From NCBI RefSeq assembly GCF_028281305.1, contig NZ_JANQKD010000085.1:1-35688 (forward strand): a stretch of 35,688 bases of DNA, read 5' to 3'. The position numbers and the translations under genes are program-made. Shown here piece by piece: positions 1 to 10,756 of the stretch (position 1 is the first letter of the stretch; the number at the start of each line of letters is the position of its first letter). This DNA comes from Pelagibius sp. Lineage in GTDB: Bacteria; Pseudomonadota; Alphaproteobacteria; Kiloniellales; Kiloniellaceae. The notes beneath the pieces were generated by a model, which saw only the letters and a list, made by a program, of their open reading frames with translations, had not been told where the DNA came from and made no database searches.

Positions 1-1082
<1,082 letters not shown>

Positions 1083-1084
1083 TC

Positions 1085-1366
1085 ATGGGCCTCTCGTGGA
1101 TGGCCTGGACCTGGCAGACGGCGACCTTTTTCAGTGTCATCGCCCTGTTCCTGGTCGGCATGACGGTCTGGGAATGGCGGCGGCCGGGCGGCAACCCGCG
1201 CCGCGGCATCCTGGGTCTCGATACGACCCGCGGCGACCGTCTGTTTATTTCGCTTTTGGGCAGTGCCTACATTCATCTCGCCTGGCTGGCCCTCGCCACC
1301 GGGCCGCTGTGGATCGCCACCATCATTGCGGTGATCTACGCGCTCGCGGTCTTCCGCTGGGTTTGA
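1085..1366 (+). CDS. DUF2160 small integral membrane protein of glycerol transporter operon
   Basis: A 93-residue protein with two or three hydrophobic segments and a conserved-looking centre containing WEWRRPGG and RGDRLFISLLGSAYIHLAWL. I recognise it as the DUF2160 family, which is known to sit between the permease and binding-protein genes of glp-type glycerol ABC transporters. It may be an accessory membrane subunit, but its function is not established. The ATG at 1085 is two bases after the glpQ stop and is preceded by GGGGAGGG at a good distance; a TTG at 1079 is an alternative start with poorer spacing. Confidence 0.8.
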   Translation: MGLSWMAWTWQTATFFSVIALFLVGMTVWEWRRPGGNPRRGILGLDTTRGDRLFISLLGSAYIHLAWLALATGPLWIATIIAVIYALAVFRWV

Positions 1367-1379
1367 GGGGGCTGCTGAC

Positions 1380-1525
1380 ATGGAATTCGCTTTCGCTCCG
1401 GGCACAGCCGTGCCGGATTTGCAGAAGGGCGCTGGCGAAGGCGGCCGGGCGGGGGCTCCAAGCTCCCCTCAGCCGGTTTTTGGGCCCGTTTTCGGGCGCA
1501 TGAGAACCTCAAGGGAGGAGGGAAT

Positions 1526-1529
<4 letters not shown>
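1380..1529 (+). CDS. Possible small ORF (49 aa) linking DUF2160 gene and glpV
   Basis: The gap between the DUF2160 gene and glpV holds a 49-codon frame starting ATG at 1380, preceded by GAGGGGG within the upstream stop region, and ending in a TGA that overlaps the glpV ATG (ATGA at 1526-1529). The predicted peptide (MEFAFAPGTAVPDL...) is rich in Gly, Pro and Ala, with no membrane segment or motif that I recognise. The exact fit between two genes and the coupled stop suggest a translated leader, but a chance open frame in GC-rich DNA is quite possible. A small bulged hairpin (1397-1417) lies inside it. Confidence 0.3.
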
Positions 1530-3256
<1,727 letters not shown>

Positions 3257-3325
3257 GCCTGGGCCGAACGCCGCGCGCCGGGAGCTTTTCGGTTTCCGTC
3301 GCGCAAGGCAGAGGGTTCCACTGCT

Positions 3326-3351
3326 GGGGCGGCTTCGGCCGCCCCTTTTTT
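3326..3351 (+). terminator. Rho-independent terminator after glpV
   Basis: A perfect 8-bp stem GGGGCGGC / GCCGCCCC closed by a TTCG tetraloop, followed at once by six T residues. It lies 70 bp after the glpV stop and would end the glycerol transport operon before the convergent gene at 3429-4475. Confidence 0.92.
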
Positions 3352-3428
3352 CGTCCGCCCCCTTTTCGTCCGCCGCCCAGCCGCCGGAAAGGGCGGAGAA
3401 CTGCCGGAAGCGACTTCGTTCCTGGCTG

Positions 3429-4475
3429 CTACTCGATGCGCTGGGCGGAGCGGATCATGGCGGCAAGCAGGGAGAGGTCGAGGGGGCTGCGGGGCGGCAG
3501 TCCCAGATCCGCCGCATAGTCGGCCGCCGCAGCCTCAACGTCGCGGGACGCGTTGGCGTAACCGAGCGCCAGCAGCAGCGTGGTGGCTGAGGCCGTCGGC
3601 GCTGCCCGCACCGAACCTCTGTCCGGAGGCTGGCCAGGGTCGCCCAGCAGATTGCCCCGGCGGGTCATCGCCGCCTGACGGGCCAGCGCCGATCCCTGCG
3701 CCGCCCCGCGCACGAAGAAGTCGGCCAGGACGCGCATCTCCCCGTCGGCGAGGACGAAAGGCGGCAGTCCGCGCTCAGAGGGTGTGGCCTGACAGAGATC
3801 GGTGGCCCCTGCCCCCCGGCCTTTGCAGCCGAAGTAGAGAGAGATCGCGTGGGGCCAGTCGACGCGGTAGCCTGCCCGCAGTGTGACGGCCTCGCCGCGG
3901 GCTTCGCGTGCTTCCAGGCCGGCATCGCGCCATTGCAAGCCGAGCCAGCCTGTCTTGAGACCGATCGGCTCCGCCAGCTTCAGAACCGCCCAGTTGTTGG
4001 TCAGATTGGCCAGGTTGGCACCGGCGGCGGGCGTGTACCCGGGCGCCGGGGTGAAGCCGGCGATCTTGGAGTCGGCCAGGAAGCGGTCGCGCTGATAGGC
4101 CGCAATAAAGTGCAGTTCCTGCGGCTGCCACCAGCGGCCTTCGCGCTTGGAATAGAGGCATTGCGCCTGGGTCAGGACGAGTTGCGGTGCGATCAGGATA
4201 CCGTTGCAGAAACCCTGACCGGCCAGATTGACACGCCCCAGCGCGCTCCAGGGGTACTCATGGGCATCGGCGATTGCACGACCGTCCAGCGGGGTCGGGT
4301 CGCTGCGCGTTGCTGCGGGGGGCGTCCCGTCGCGGGTGGGCGAGGGGGTCGGCGGGGCCTCCTGTCTCGGCGCGCAGGCTTGGAGGAGGAGCAGCAAGGC
4401 CAGGCCGCCCAGAGCGAGTGCGCGATGTGGTGTTGCTGGCGCCGGGCGGCGGCCATCCGGACGATCTCTGAGCAT
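3429..4475 (-). CDS. Trypsin-fold lipoprotein with all catalytic residues replaced
   Basis: A 348-residue predicted lipoprotein: hydrophobic segment ALALGGLALLLLLQAC with lipobox Cys34, then a Pro/Thr-rich linker. Residues ~73-260 resemble chymotrypsin-fold proteases of alphaproteobacteria (YPWSALGRVNLAGQGFCNGILIAPQLVLT). The TAAHC motif reads TQAQC (His to Gln105), the catalytic Asp position reads NNWAVLKL (Asn161), and the GDSGSP region reads SERGLP (Ser to Arg235). The disulfide pair Cys90/Cys106 is kept. Residues ~297-345 look like a peptidoglycan-binding-type helical domain (LLLALGY...AADLGLPP). I chose the start at 4475 for its AGAGGA ribosome binding site and short n-region; the frame continues open to 4604. 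It is probably a non-enzymatic envelope protein (inference). Confidence 0.75.
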   Translation of the reverse strand: MLRDRPDGRRPAPATPHRALALGGLALLLLLQACAPRQEAPPTPSPTRDGTPPAATRSDPTPLDGRAIADAHEYPWSALGRVNLAGQGFCNGILIAPQLVLTQAQCLYSKREGRWWQPQELHFIAAYQRDRFLADSKIAGFTPAPGYTPAAGANLANLTNNWAVLKLAEPIGLKTGWLGLQWRDAGLEAREARGEAVTLRAGYRVDWPHAISLYFGCKGRGAGATDLCQATPSERGLPPFVLADGEMRVLADFFVRGAAQGSALARQAAMTRRGNLLGDPGQPPDRGSVRAAPTASATTLLLALGYANASRDVEAAAADYAADLGLPPRSPLDLSLLAAMIRSAQRIE

Positions 4476-4699
4476 GACCCGTTTCCTCTTGCGGCTGGCC
4501 TTCTTGCGGTCGGCACGGCCGGTTCCCGGTCGGCCGCTCATCCCTGCCTGTCCCATCCCCCTTATAGCCCGCTTTGGCGTCGGGCGCCTGACCATAATCC
4601 GCATGGACCTGGCGGCCGGGACCTCGGCGGTGGCCGCTCGCCCGGCTGCGTGGCATACTCCCGGCCGTCGTTGCAGATGCGATCGTTTCGGAGGAGTTC

Positions 4700-5224
4700 A
4701 TGACCTTACGGCCAAGCCGTCTTTTGGCGGCCGTTGTCCTGCTGCTGTTTTCCGCTGCCGGGGTCCAGGCCCAAGATCAGGCCCAGGATCAGACACAACC
4801 GGCCGCGCCGCCGCCTGCCGGCGGCCCGCTTGCGGGCGTCAACGTCCTGCAGATCAGCGTCGCGCCGCTCAGTGCGGATTCGCAGCGCTGCGGCCTGCAG
4901 CAGGACCTGGTTCTGGAGTCGTTCCAGCAGCCGCTGATTGCCGAGGGCCTTTCTGTTCAGAGGTCCGCCCACGTGCGCATCGTGGTGACGGCGACGACGG
5001 TGGTCTACGAAGGGGGCACCTGCATCTCGACCATCGGGGCCATGGCCACCCAGAACACCCGCTACTTTGACCGCCAGACCCAGGTGGAGCGGGCCGGTCA
5101 GGTGCTGATGTGGAGTGATTCCGGCCTTTTCGTCACGGGCGAGCGCGATCATGTGGTTCTGACCAACATCGGGTTTCGCGATCTGGCCCGCTCTTTCGTG
5201 CGCAAGTGGCAGCTCGATCAGTAA
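4700..5224 (+). CDS. Exported protein of unknown function
   Basis: A 174-residue protein with a clear signal peptide (RLLAAVVLLLFSAAGVQA, probable cleavage after VQA), then a Gln/Pro/Ala-rich linker (about residues 24-43) and a compact domain of about 130 residues with two cysteines (in QRCGLQQDL and GGTCISTIG). The domain alternates beta-like segments (HVRIVVTATTVVYEGG) and ends with a helical stretch (FRDLARSFVRKWQLD). The ATG has a good GGAGGAG site. It is divergent from the pseudo-protease gene with 224 bp between the start codons. I do not recognise the family; a periplasmic location is inferred. Confidence 0.7.
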   Translation: MTLRPSRLLAAVVLLLFSAAGVQAQDQAQDQTQPAAPPPAGGPLAGVNVLQISVAPLSADSQRCGLQQDLVLESFQQPLIAEGLSVQRSAHVRIVVTATTVVYEGGTCISTIGAMATQNTRYFDRQTQVERAGQVLMWSDSGLFVTGERDHVVLTNIGFRDLARSFVRKWQLDQ

Positions 5225-5261
5225 GGCGCAACACCAAAACGCAGAAATGAGGAAGAAGATG

Positions 5262-5275
5262 CAACCTTAAGGTTG
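5262..5275. promoter_or_regulatory. 14-bp perfect palindrome, possible operator
   Basis: CAACCTT/AAGGTTG is a perfect inverted repeat without spacer in an otherwise non-symmetric AT-richer stretch between two genes. Its position beside a weak promoter-like sequence would suit a dimeric repressor, but no regulator is known and it could be chance. Confidence 0.3.
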
Positions 5276-5368
5276 TGATCTCGATTCCGATGCGCTAAAC
5301 TTTAAGAAGAAGCGGCAGTAGAGCCTGCATTTCAGTGCTCTCTTCCCCAAGAAAGCTTCCCTTCTCTT

Positions 5369-5399
5369 GCCCCCGCCGACCTCCCCGGTGGGGGCGTTT
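5369..5399 (+). terminator. Possible terminator or leader hairpin
   Basis: GCCCCCGCC pairs with GGTGGGGGC (9 bp, one G-U) around a 9-base loop, followed by GTTTCC. The T-run is short. It lies 145 bp after the exported-protein gene and 130 bp before the LOG gene, so it may end the first unit or act in the leader of the second. Confidence 0.45.
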
Positions 5400-5531
5400 C
5401 CTTTGCAGGGCCCGGCGACTGCGATAGCTTGAAGGACGCTTGGCGTAGGGGGAGTCGTCCGTCACCTTCGGTGGATGGTCTCCGTGGGACCAAAGCAACG
5501 CCAGCGATTTTGGGGAGAGAACTGGGCACCT

Positions 5532-6350
5532 ATGAGCGACTCGACAGACGGCCTTCCGAAGAAGGCCTACCGCAATCTCGACTTTCTGGAATCGGCTTCG
5601 GCGAGGGCTCTGCGCATTCTTTCCGAGTACATCGAGCCCAATAGCCGCTTCAACCACTACAAGATCGACGACACCATCATCTTCTTCGGTTCGGCGCGCA
5701 TCCTGCCGCGGGACGAGGCGGAGAAGCGCCTTGATGCCGCCAAAGCGGAGGGCGGCGACCTGAAGCGTGCGGAGCGCGACCTCGAGATGTCCCGCTACTA
5801 CGAGGAAACCCGGGAACTGGCCCGGCGCCTGACCGAGTGGTCGAAGGGGCTGCAGGCGGATGACCGCCGCTTCGTGGTCTGCAGCGGCGGCGGACCGGGA
5901 ATCATGGAGGCAGCCAACCGCGGCGCCTCCGAGGCCAAGGGGCTGAACGTCGGCCTCAACATCTCCCTGCCTATGGAGCAGCTCGACAACCCCTACATCA
6001 GCCGCGAACTGAACTTCGAGTTCCACTACTTCTTCATGCGCAAGTTCTGGTTCGCCTATCTGGCAAAGGCCGTCGTGGTCATGCCGGGCGGCTTCGGTAC
6101 GCTCGATGAGCTCTTCGAACTGCTAACGCTTGTGCAGACCGGGAAGATCCGCAAGCAGATGCCTGTGGTCCTATTCGGCAGCCAGTACTGGGCCGAGGTG
6201 ATCAATCTCGAAGCGCTGGAGCGCTACGGCACCATCAGCGCGGAGGACCTCGAACTGTTCTTTCGCACGGACTCGGTGGACGAAGCCTTCGACTTCATCA
6301 CCGAACAGCTGCAGTCCTACGCCCTCGATATTCCCGGGCCCCGGCTTTAG
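5532..6350 (+). CDS. LOG-family (TIGR00730) nucleotide phosphoribohydrolase-like protein
   Basis: A 272-residue Rossmann-like protein of the LOG / lysine-decarboxylase-like family. The hallmark motifs are SGGGPGIMEAANRGA (about residues 118-132) and PGGFGTLDELFE (from residue 185), which form the nucleotide-phosphate site of enzymes that split nucleoside 5'-monophosphates to base and ribose phosphate. It is longer than classic plant-type LOG proteins (about 190 residues), with an extra N-terminal part including IIFFGSARILPRDEAE. I chose the ATG at 5532 (MSDSTDG) because upstream in-frame starts lack a ribosome binding site. The cytosolic substrate cannot be told from sequence; AMP-type nucleotides are likely from family knowledge. 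Confidence 0.85.
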   Translation: MSDSTDGLPKKAYRNLDFLESASARALRILSEYIEPNSRFNHYKIDDTIIFFGSARILPRDEAEKRLDAAKAEGGDLKRAERDLEMSRYYEETRELARRLTEWSKGLQADDRRFVVCSGGGPGIMEAANRGASEAKGLNVGLNISLPMEQLDNPYISRELNFEFHYFFMRKFWFAYLAKAVVVMPGGFGTLDELFELLTLVQTGKIRKQMPVVLFGSQYWAEVINLEALERYGTISAEDLELFFRTDSVDEAFDFITEQLQSYALDIPGPRL

Positions 6351-6449
6351 CGGTGCTGGCCTGCCGATCCTGAAGGCATTGGCCGAATCGTAATGAAGCG
6401 GGTCGGCTGATGTCTTATGGTGCAGGTGCATCAAAGCAAGGAGACAGCC

Positions 6450-6845
6450 ATGGTCATCACCAAGGGATTTAAAGATCTGCTGGCAGAAGCCAACGCGGTC
6501 GTCGACGTGGTCTCGGTGCGCGAAGCCATGGACATGCTCGAGGATGCGGATGTGGCCTTCATCGACCTGCGCGAGCGCGAGGAGTTGGTGCAGGGGACGA
6601 TTCCGAGCGCGGCCCATGTCCCGCGCGGGCTGCTGGAGTTCGTCGCCGACCCGGAAAGCCCGATGCACAACCCGTCCTTTGATCCGGCTAAACAACTGGT
6701 TGTGTTCTGTGCGTCGGGCGGACGCTCGGCCCTGGCCGCAAAGACCCTGACGGAGATGGGGTTCCAACGGGTTGTTAACCTGGTCGGCGGGTTTCAGGCC
6801 TGGAGCGAGGCACAGGCGCCGATCGATCCCCTGCGCGACGTCTAG
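6450..6845 (+). CDS. Single-domain rhodanese-like protein
   Basis: A 131-residue rhodanese-homology protein, probably a cytosolic sulfurtransferase. The active-site loop reads FCASGGRSALAA with the persulfide-forming cysteine at about residue 87; upstream are FIDLREREELVQGTIPSAAHVPRG and downstream VVNLVGGFQAW, all standard family landmarks. The ATG at 6450 has an AAGGAGA site five bases upstream, better than the earlier in-frame start at 6417. It may be cotranscribed with the DinB-like gene five bases downstream. The physiological thiol acceptor is unknown. Confidence 0.88.
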   Translation: MVITKGFKDLLAEANAVVDVVSVREAMDMLEDADVAFIDLREREELVQGTIPSAAHVPRGLLEFVADPESPMHNPSFDPAKQLVVFCASGGRSALAAKTLTEMGFQRVVNLVGGFQAWSEAQAPIDPLRDV

Positions 6846-6850
6846 CAACC

Positions 6851-7444
6851 GTGACGGAGGCGACAACGGTCAACGCTGCGGATCACCTTCTGGCGCAGGC
6901 GCGCAACAACGCCTGGGCCAACCGGCGCCTGCTGGCGGCCTGCGCCGCCGTGCCGCAAGAGCAGTTCAGCGCACCGCTTGGCGGGTTCTTCGGCAGCCTG
7001 AGGGCCACGCTCAACCATATCCTTTATGTCGACTGGTACTACGTCGACGCGCTGGAGGGCGGCAGCCTGGGCCCCGCCGCCTGGCGCGACGAGGAGCCCT
7101 GCAAGACGCCGGCCGACCTGCAGCGGGAACAGGCCGCCGTCGACCACCGCCTGATCGCGTTCTGCGAAGGCCTGGGCGACACAGCGCTTGGCGCCCCGGT
7201 GCGCCTCATCCGCGCGGGCGGCGACAGGATCGAACGCGCCGACCGGGTGCTGCTGCATCTCTTCCAGCATCAGATCCACCATCGCGGCCAGGCGCACGGC
7301 TTGTTGTCTGCCGCCGGGGTCGAGCCACCGCAGCTCGACGAGTTTTTTCTCAACCAGGATAGAAGCTTTCGCGCCGAGGAACTGAACGCGCTCGGCTGGC
7401 AGGAGGAGGAGCTCTGGCGGGCCTGGCCTGCGCCGAGCACCTGA
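6851..7444 (+). CDS. DinB/YfiT-fold protein (putative metal-dependent)
   Basis: A 197-residue four-helix-bundle protein of the DinB superfamily. Metal-site histidines are visible in LNHILYVDWYY and HQIHHRGQAHGLL, the typical three-His arrangement. Family members include thiol S-transferases and damage-inducible proteins, but most are uncharacterised, so no reaction is assigned. The start is a GTG at 6851, five bases after the rhodanese stop, with no clear ribosome binding site, suggesting translation by coupling. It converges on the photolyase gene with only three bases between the stops. Confidence 0.8.
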   Translation: MTEATTVNAADHLLAQARNNAWANRRLLAACAAVPQEQFSAPLGGFFGSLRATLNHILYVDWYYVDALEGGSLGPAAWRDEEPCKTPADLQREQAAVDHRLIAFCEGLGDTALGAPVRLIRAGGDRIERADRVLLHLFQHQIHHRGQAHGLLSAAGVEPPQLDEFFLNQDRSFRAEELNALGWQEEELWRAWPAPST

Positions 7445-7447
7445 CCC

Positions 7448-8899
7448 TTAAGCGCCTGCGGCCTTCTTCATGTCTTCATAGCCGCCGAGCGCGCGGGCCC
7501 GGGCCGCCTTGTGGTCGACGATGGGCTTGGGGTAGGTCTCGCCAAGAACGATGCCGGCGTCCGCCAGCACCGGGGCAGGGGCTTCCCAGGGTTTGTTCAA
7601 ATAGGCATCCGGCAGTTTCGCGATCTCCGGGACCCAGCGTCTGACATAGCGGCCCTCAGGATCGAACTTCTCGCCCTGGGTGATGGGATTGAAAATGCGG
7701 AAGTAGGGCGCGGCATCGGCGCCGGAGCCGGCGACCCACTGCCAGCCGGCGGCGTTGTTGGCCAGGTCGGCATCGACCAGCGTATCCCAGAACCAGGCCT
7801 CGCCCCGCTGCCAGGGGATCAGCAGGTGTTTCACCAGGAAGGACGCGGTGATCATGCGCACCCGGTTGTGCATCCAGCCTGTGTGCCAGAGCTCGCGCAT
7901 GCCGGCATCGACGATGGGGTAACCGGTGCGGCCACGGCACCAGGCTTCGAAACCGGCATCGTCATCGCGCCAGGGGTAGCCGTCGAATTCGGGCCGCCAG
8001 GAGCGCTCGGCGAAGTCCGGCCAGTGATACAGCAGGACATGGGAGAAGTCGCGCCAGCCGAGTTGACGCAGAAAGCCCATGACCCCGTCTTCCTTTGCGG
8101 TGCCGGCGGCGATCGCCTGCTGTCCCGCCTGCCAGACCTGTCTTGGGGAGACCTCGCCCCAGTGGAGGTGCGGGGAGAGCCGCGACGTCGCCGGTTCGTC
8201 GGGTCGGTCCCGGCGCGCGCTGTATGCCCCGGCCGCCTCGTCCAGGAAAGCCCGCAGCCGGCTTGCGGCACCCGCTTCGCCGGGCGTCCAGCGATCGCGC
8301 AGACCGCCCGCCCAATCGGGCTTGCCTGGCAGCAGATCCCAGTCTTCCAGCCGTTCGCTCTCGACACCTTTCAAGCCGTCGATGGTCTCGGGTGCCGCCT
8401 CGGGGGCGGGCGGCGCCGGGGCCGTCTGCATGGCCTTCCAGAACGGGGTGAAGACCTTGTAGGGGCCGCCGCTGCCGGTGCGGATCTCCCAGGGCTCGAA
8501 GAGCAGACTGCCGTTGAAACTTTCGACCGTCAGGCCGTTCTCCCGCAGGCTTGTTTTCAGCGCCTTGTCGCGAGCGATGGCAAAGGGCTCGTAACAGCGG
8601 TTCCAGTAGACCGCCGTCGCGCCGGTCTCCGCCGCCAGGGCCGGCAGGATCTCTTCGGCGTCGCCGCGGCGCAGACACAAAGGTGCGCCTCGCGACTCGA
8701 GGTCGCGGGCCAGCGCGGCCAGGGAATGATGCAGCCACCAGCGTGCCGCGCCGCCGGGCTTCCAGGCTCCGGCATTGGCGTCATCCAGAATGAACAGAGG
8801 CAACACCTTGCCGCCTTGCGCGCAGGCGGCCCGCAGAGCCGGGTTGTCGGCCAGGCGCAGGTCCTGGCGCAGCCAGACGATGCTGGGTGAAACGGTCAT
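7448..8899 (-). CDS. phrB: Deoxyribodipyrimidine (CPD) photolyase
   Basis: A 483-residue class I CPD photolyase, which repairs cyclobutane pyrimidine dimers with blue light using FAD and an antenna cofactor. The N-terminal antenna domain begins [17 protein letters not shown]; the C-terminal FAD domain contains [28 protein letters not shown], the [20 protein letters not shown] block, and [25 protein letters not shown] with YFRIFNP. These are the strongest photolyase signatures. The ATG at 8899 gives the normal family N terminus; the frame stays open to 8980. No strong ribosome binding site is seen. The gene ends in AAGA, convergent with the DinB-like gene. Cryptochrome of the same family is a less likely alternative. 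Confidence 0.93.
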   Translation of the reverse strand: MTVSPSIVWLRQDLRLADNPALRAACAQGGKVLPLFILDDANAGAWKPGGAARWWLHHSLAALARDLESRGAPLCLRRGDAEEILPALAAETGATAVYWNRCYEPFAIARDKALKTSLRENGLTVESFNGSLLFEPWEIRTGSGGPYKVFTPFWKAMQTAPAPPAPEAAPETIDGLKGVESERLEDWDLLPGKPDWAGGLRDRWTPGEAGAASRLRAFLDEAAGAYSARRDRPDEPATSRLSPHLHWGEVSPRQVWQAGQQAIAAGTAKEDGVMGFLRQLGWRDFSHVLLYHWPDFAERSWRPEFDGYPWRDDDAGFEAWCRGRTGYPIVDAGMRELWHTGWMHNRVRMITASFLVKHLLIPWQRGEAWFWDTLVDADLANNAAGWQWVAGSGADAAPYFRIFNPITQGEKFDPEGRYVRRWVPEIAKLPDAYLNKPWEAPAPVLADAGIVLGETYPKPIVDHKAARARALGGYEDMKKAAGA

Positions 8900-9065
8900 C
8901 ACAGTACCAAGCCTGGGGATTTCATGCCGGTATCGGGAAGGAACTGCCCTACCAGATATAGCGCGGGTTGGGGAAGCCAAGCCCTCCGAGATGTCATTTG
9001 CACACAGATTTCAGGCGGTTCGGTTGTCATCGTGGGAAAAATTCACATTTTTTTGGTCTGGCGCC

Positions 9066-9093
9066 TTGACGGCCTGGATTCGGGATCTAGCTC
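9066..9093 (+). promoter_or_regulatory. Candidate promoter of first fasciclin gene
   Basis: TTGACG and TAGCTC separated by 16 bp, 132 bp before the ATG. The match in position and spacing to the second fasciclin gene (TTGATG-N16-TAAATC, 134 bp before its ATG) is the main support; the -10 element alone is weak. Confidence 0.4.
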
Positions 9094-9197
9094 CCGAGAT
9101 AAGCGCGCGACAAGAGAACCGGGGGAAACGGTCGGGCTATCGCCAACAGCCTCTGTCGCCGCCTCAGCAAGATCACTGTTTTAGAGGAGGCATCTTC

Positions 9198-9686
9198 ATG
9201 AAAACCCTTTCGCGCGCGCTTTTCGCCGCCGCCGTCGCGGCCCCGCTCGCCCTTTCGTCCATCGCTGCCAAGGCAGCCGACATCGTCGACACGGCTGTTG
9301 GGGCCGGCCAGTTCGAGACTCTCGTCGCTGCAGTGCAGGCCGCGGGTCTGGTCGAGACGCTGAAGGGCGATGGTCCTTTCACTGTCTTCGCGCCGACCGA
9401 CGAAGCCTTCGCCAAGCTGCCGGCCGGCACGGTCGAAAGCCTTCTGAAGCCTGAAAACAAGGACCAGCTGATTGCGGTTCTCACCTACCATGTCGTGCCG
9501 GGCAAGGTGATGTCCGGTGACCTTGCGAACAAGCAGATGAAGGCCGGTACGGTCCAGGGCAGCAAGCTCAGCATCAACGCCCTGAATGGTGGCGTTGCCG
9601 TCGACAACGCCCAGGTCGTCCAGGCTGACATCGAAACTTCCAACGGCGTCATCCACGTCATCGACACCGTGGTGCTGCCGCAGTAA
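9198..9686 (+). CDS. Fasciclin (FAS1) domain exported protein, copy 1
   Basis: A 162-residue exported protein: signal peptide [20 protein letters not shown]...AKA with probable cleavage after AKA or AAKA, then one complete FAS1 domain. Both FAS1 landmarks are present: the H1 box [15 protein letters not shown] and the H2 region [12 protein letters not shown], with the central YHVVPGKV segment. FAS1 domains serve in adhesion or cell-surface interaction; bacterial single-domain secreted forms are common but poorly understood. The ATG has a strong GAGGAGG site. It is about 86 percent identical (140 of 162 by eye) to the copy at 10171-10659. Confidence 0.92.
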   Translation: MKTLSRALFAAAVAAPLALSSIAAKAADIVDTAVGAGQFETLVAAVQAAGLVETLKGDGPFTVFAPTDEAFAKLPAGTVESLLKPENKDQLIAVLTYHVVPGKVMSGDLANKQMKAGTVQGSKLSINALNGGVAVDNAQVVQADIETSNGVIHVIDTVVLPQ

Positions 9687-9751
9687 TACGTCAAACGTAA
9701 GACGTCAGACTGCGCACCGCCGTTTAACTTCGGCGGCAGTGTTTCAGCGAG

Positions 9752-9784
9752 CGGCCGCTCCGATCATTCGGGGCGGCCGTTGCT
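9752..9784 (+). terminator. Hairpin after first fasciclin gene
   Basis: A 12-bp stem (CGGCCGCTCCGA / TCGGGGCGGCCG, one G-U) with a TCAT loop, followed by TTGCTGT. A smaller CCGCCG/CGGCGG hairpin lies just before it (9717-9737). The same two-hairpin pattern follows the second copy. The T-tract is weak, so termination efficiency is uncertain. Confidence 0.55.
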
Positions 9785-10036
9785 GTGCTCGCGGTTGTTG
9801 TTCTGAGCGCTGCTCAATGCTGTAGGGGCGGCTTTACTTCTGCAGCACTGGCGGCCCCCAACGCAGTTCGAAGTCGCACGGAGCAGGACTCGATGACGCG
9901 CGGAGCACGATGGCAACCGGCCTGGATGCTGGTTTGGCTGTGTTCTTTCTGGGGCCGCTGCGGCCGCGCCGGCACGCGATCAAGGGCTTAGGCCGTAAGC
10001 GCCCGAATCTTAAATTTTCTTCATCCGATCAGCCAC

Positions 10037-10064
10037 TTGATGCCTTCGGCCGTCGCGCTAAATC
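10037..10064 (+). promoter_or_regulatory. Candidate promoter of second fasciclin gene
   Basis: TTGATG-N16-TAAATC, 134 bp before the ATG, aligned with the candidate promoter of the first copy. The following leader also matches copy 1 (TAAGCG at 10072 against 9100; CTCAGCAAGA and GGAGGAGGCA before the ATG). Confidence 0.45.
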
Positions 10065-10170
10065 GGGTCTTAAGCGAACGGCATCGAAACCGATGAAAGC
10101 GGTTTGGCTGACAGCAACAGTCGCTGCCTTCGTCTCAGCAAGAAATCCAAACTCATGGAGGAGGCACCTC

Positions 10171-10659
10171 ATGAAGGCCCTTTCACGTACGCTTTTCGCC
10201 GCCGCCGTTGCGGCCCCTCTCGCACTCTCGTCCATCGCCGCCAAGGCGGCCGACATCGTCGACACCGCCGTTGAGGCCGGCCAGTTCGAAACCCTGGTGG
10301 CCGCGGTCCAGGCCGCCGGTTTGGTCGAGACGCTGAAGGGCGACGGCCCCTTCACGGTCTTCGCGCCGACCGACGAAGCCTTTGCCAAACTGCCGGAAGG
10401 CACCGTCGAGAACCTGCTGAAGCCGGAGAACAAGGACCAGCTCGTCGCGATCCTGACCTATCACGTCGTGCCGGGTAAGGTGATGTCCGGCGACATCGCC
10501 GGAAAGATGACCGAAGCGACGACGGTCCAGGGCAGCGAGCTCACCATCGATGCCATGAAGGGCGGCGTCCAGGTCGAAGAGGCGCAGGTGATCCAGGCGG
10601 ACATTGAGACCTCCAACGGCGTCATCCACGTCATCGACACCGTGGTCCTGCCCCAGTAA
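10171..10659 (+). CDS. Fasciclin (FAS1) domain exported protein, copy 2
   Basis: A 162-residue paralogue of copy 1 with the same signal peptide and FAS1 boxes ([35 protein letters not shown]). The substitutions are clustered: 15 of the 22 differences fall in the segment following MSGD (about residues 105-143), where copy 2 is more acidic ([21 protein letters not shown]). The two halves around it are almost unchanged. The ATG at 10171 has a strong GGAGGAGG site. The clustering suggests either relaxed constraint or divergence of a surface loop, while the rest is kept by selection or gene conversion. Confidence 0.92.
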   Translation: MKALSRTLFAAAVAAPLALSSIAAKAADIVDTAVEAGQFETLVAAVQAAGLVETLKGDGPFTVFAPTDEAFAKLPEGTVENLLKPENKDQLVAILTYHVVPGKVMSGDIAGKMTEATTVQGSELTIDAMKGGVQVEEAQVIQADIETSNGVIHVIDTVVLPQ

Positions 10660-10708
10660 AGGACCATCCCCAATCCGCATGCCGCCATCCCCCCGGCGGC
10701 AGCGTTCG

Positions 10709-10748
10709 AGCGGCCGCCCCATCCCCCGGGGGCGGCCGCTTTCCGTTT
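10709..10748 (+). terminator. Terminator after second fasciclin gene
   Basis: A 12-bp perfect stem AGCGGCCGCCCC / GGGGCGGCCGCT with an 8-base loop, followed by TTCCGTTT. It is preceded by a GCCGCC/GGCGGC hairpin, as after copy 1. It separates the fasciclin unit from the convergent pdeM gene. Confidence 0.75.
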
Positions 10749-10756
10749 GATCTGCG

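Larger units (their letters stand above)
5225..5531. other. Intergenic region: palindrome, hairpin, leader of LOG gene
   Basis: No convincing gene is seen in these 307 bases. They contain a 14-bp perfect palindrome (5262-5275), a possible promoter just after it (TTGTGA at 5274, TAAACT-like element at about 5296) and a GC-rich hairpin with a short T-rich tail (5369-5399). The downstream gene has a GGGGAGAG ribosome binding site about 13 bases before its ATG. Confidence 0.5.
9687..10170. other. Spacer between fasciclin copies
   Basis: A 484-base stretch with no convincing gene. It holds the end hairpins of copy 1 (to about 9784), a non-repeated part (about 9785-10030) and the control region of copy 2, which resembles that of copy 1 from about 134 bp before the ATG. 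The open frame running into copy 2 from 9910 has no ribosome binding site or signal peptide at its start and is best explained by high GC. Confidence 0.6.

Noticed and set aside
7511..8890. 459-codon open frame antisense to the photolyase
   Set aside because: Exactly shadows a strongly conserved photolyase gene; low-information sequence with no ribosome binding site.
8900..9197. Stress-sigma (EcfG-type) promoter near GGAAC at 8936
   Set aside because: No matching CGTT-type -10 element at the right distance; it lies close to the photolyase start rather than the fasciclin gene.
9910..10170. N-terminal extension of fasciclin copy 2
   Set aside because: The frame is open upstream, but it would bury the signal peptide; the ATG at 10171 has a strong ribosome binding site and matches copy 1.
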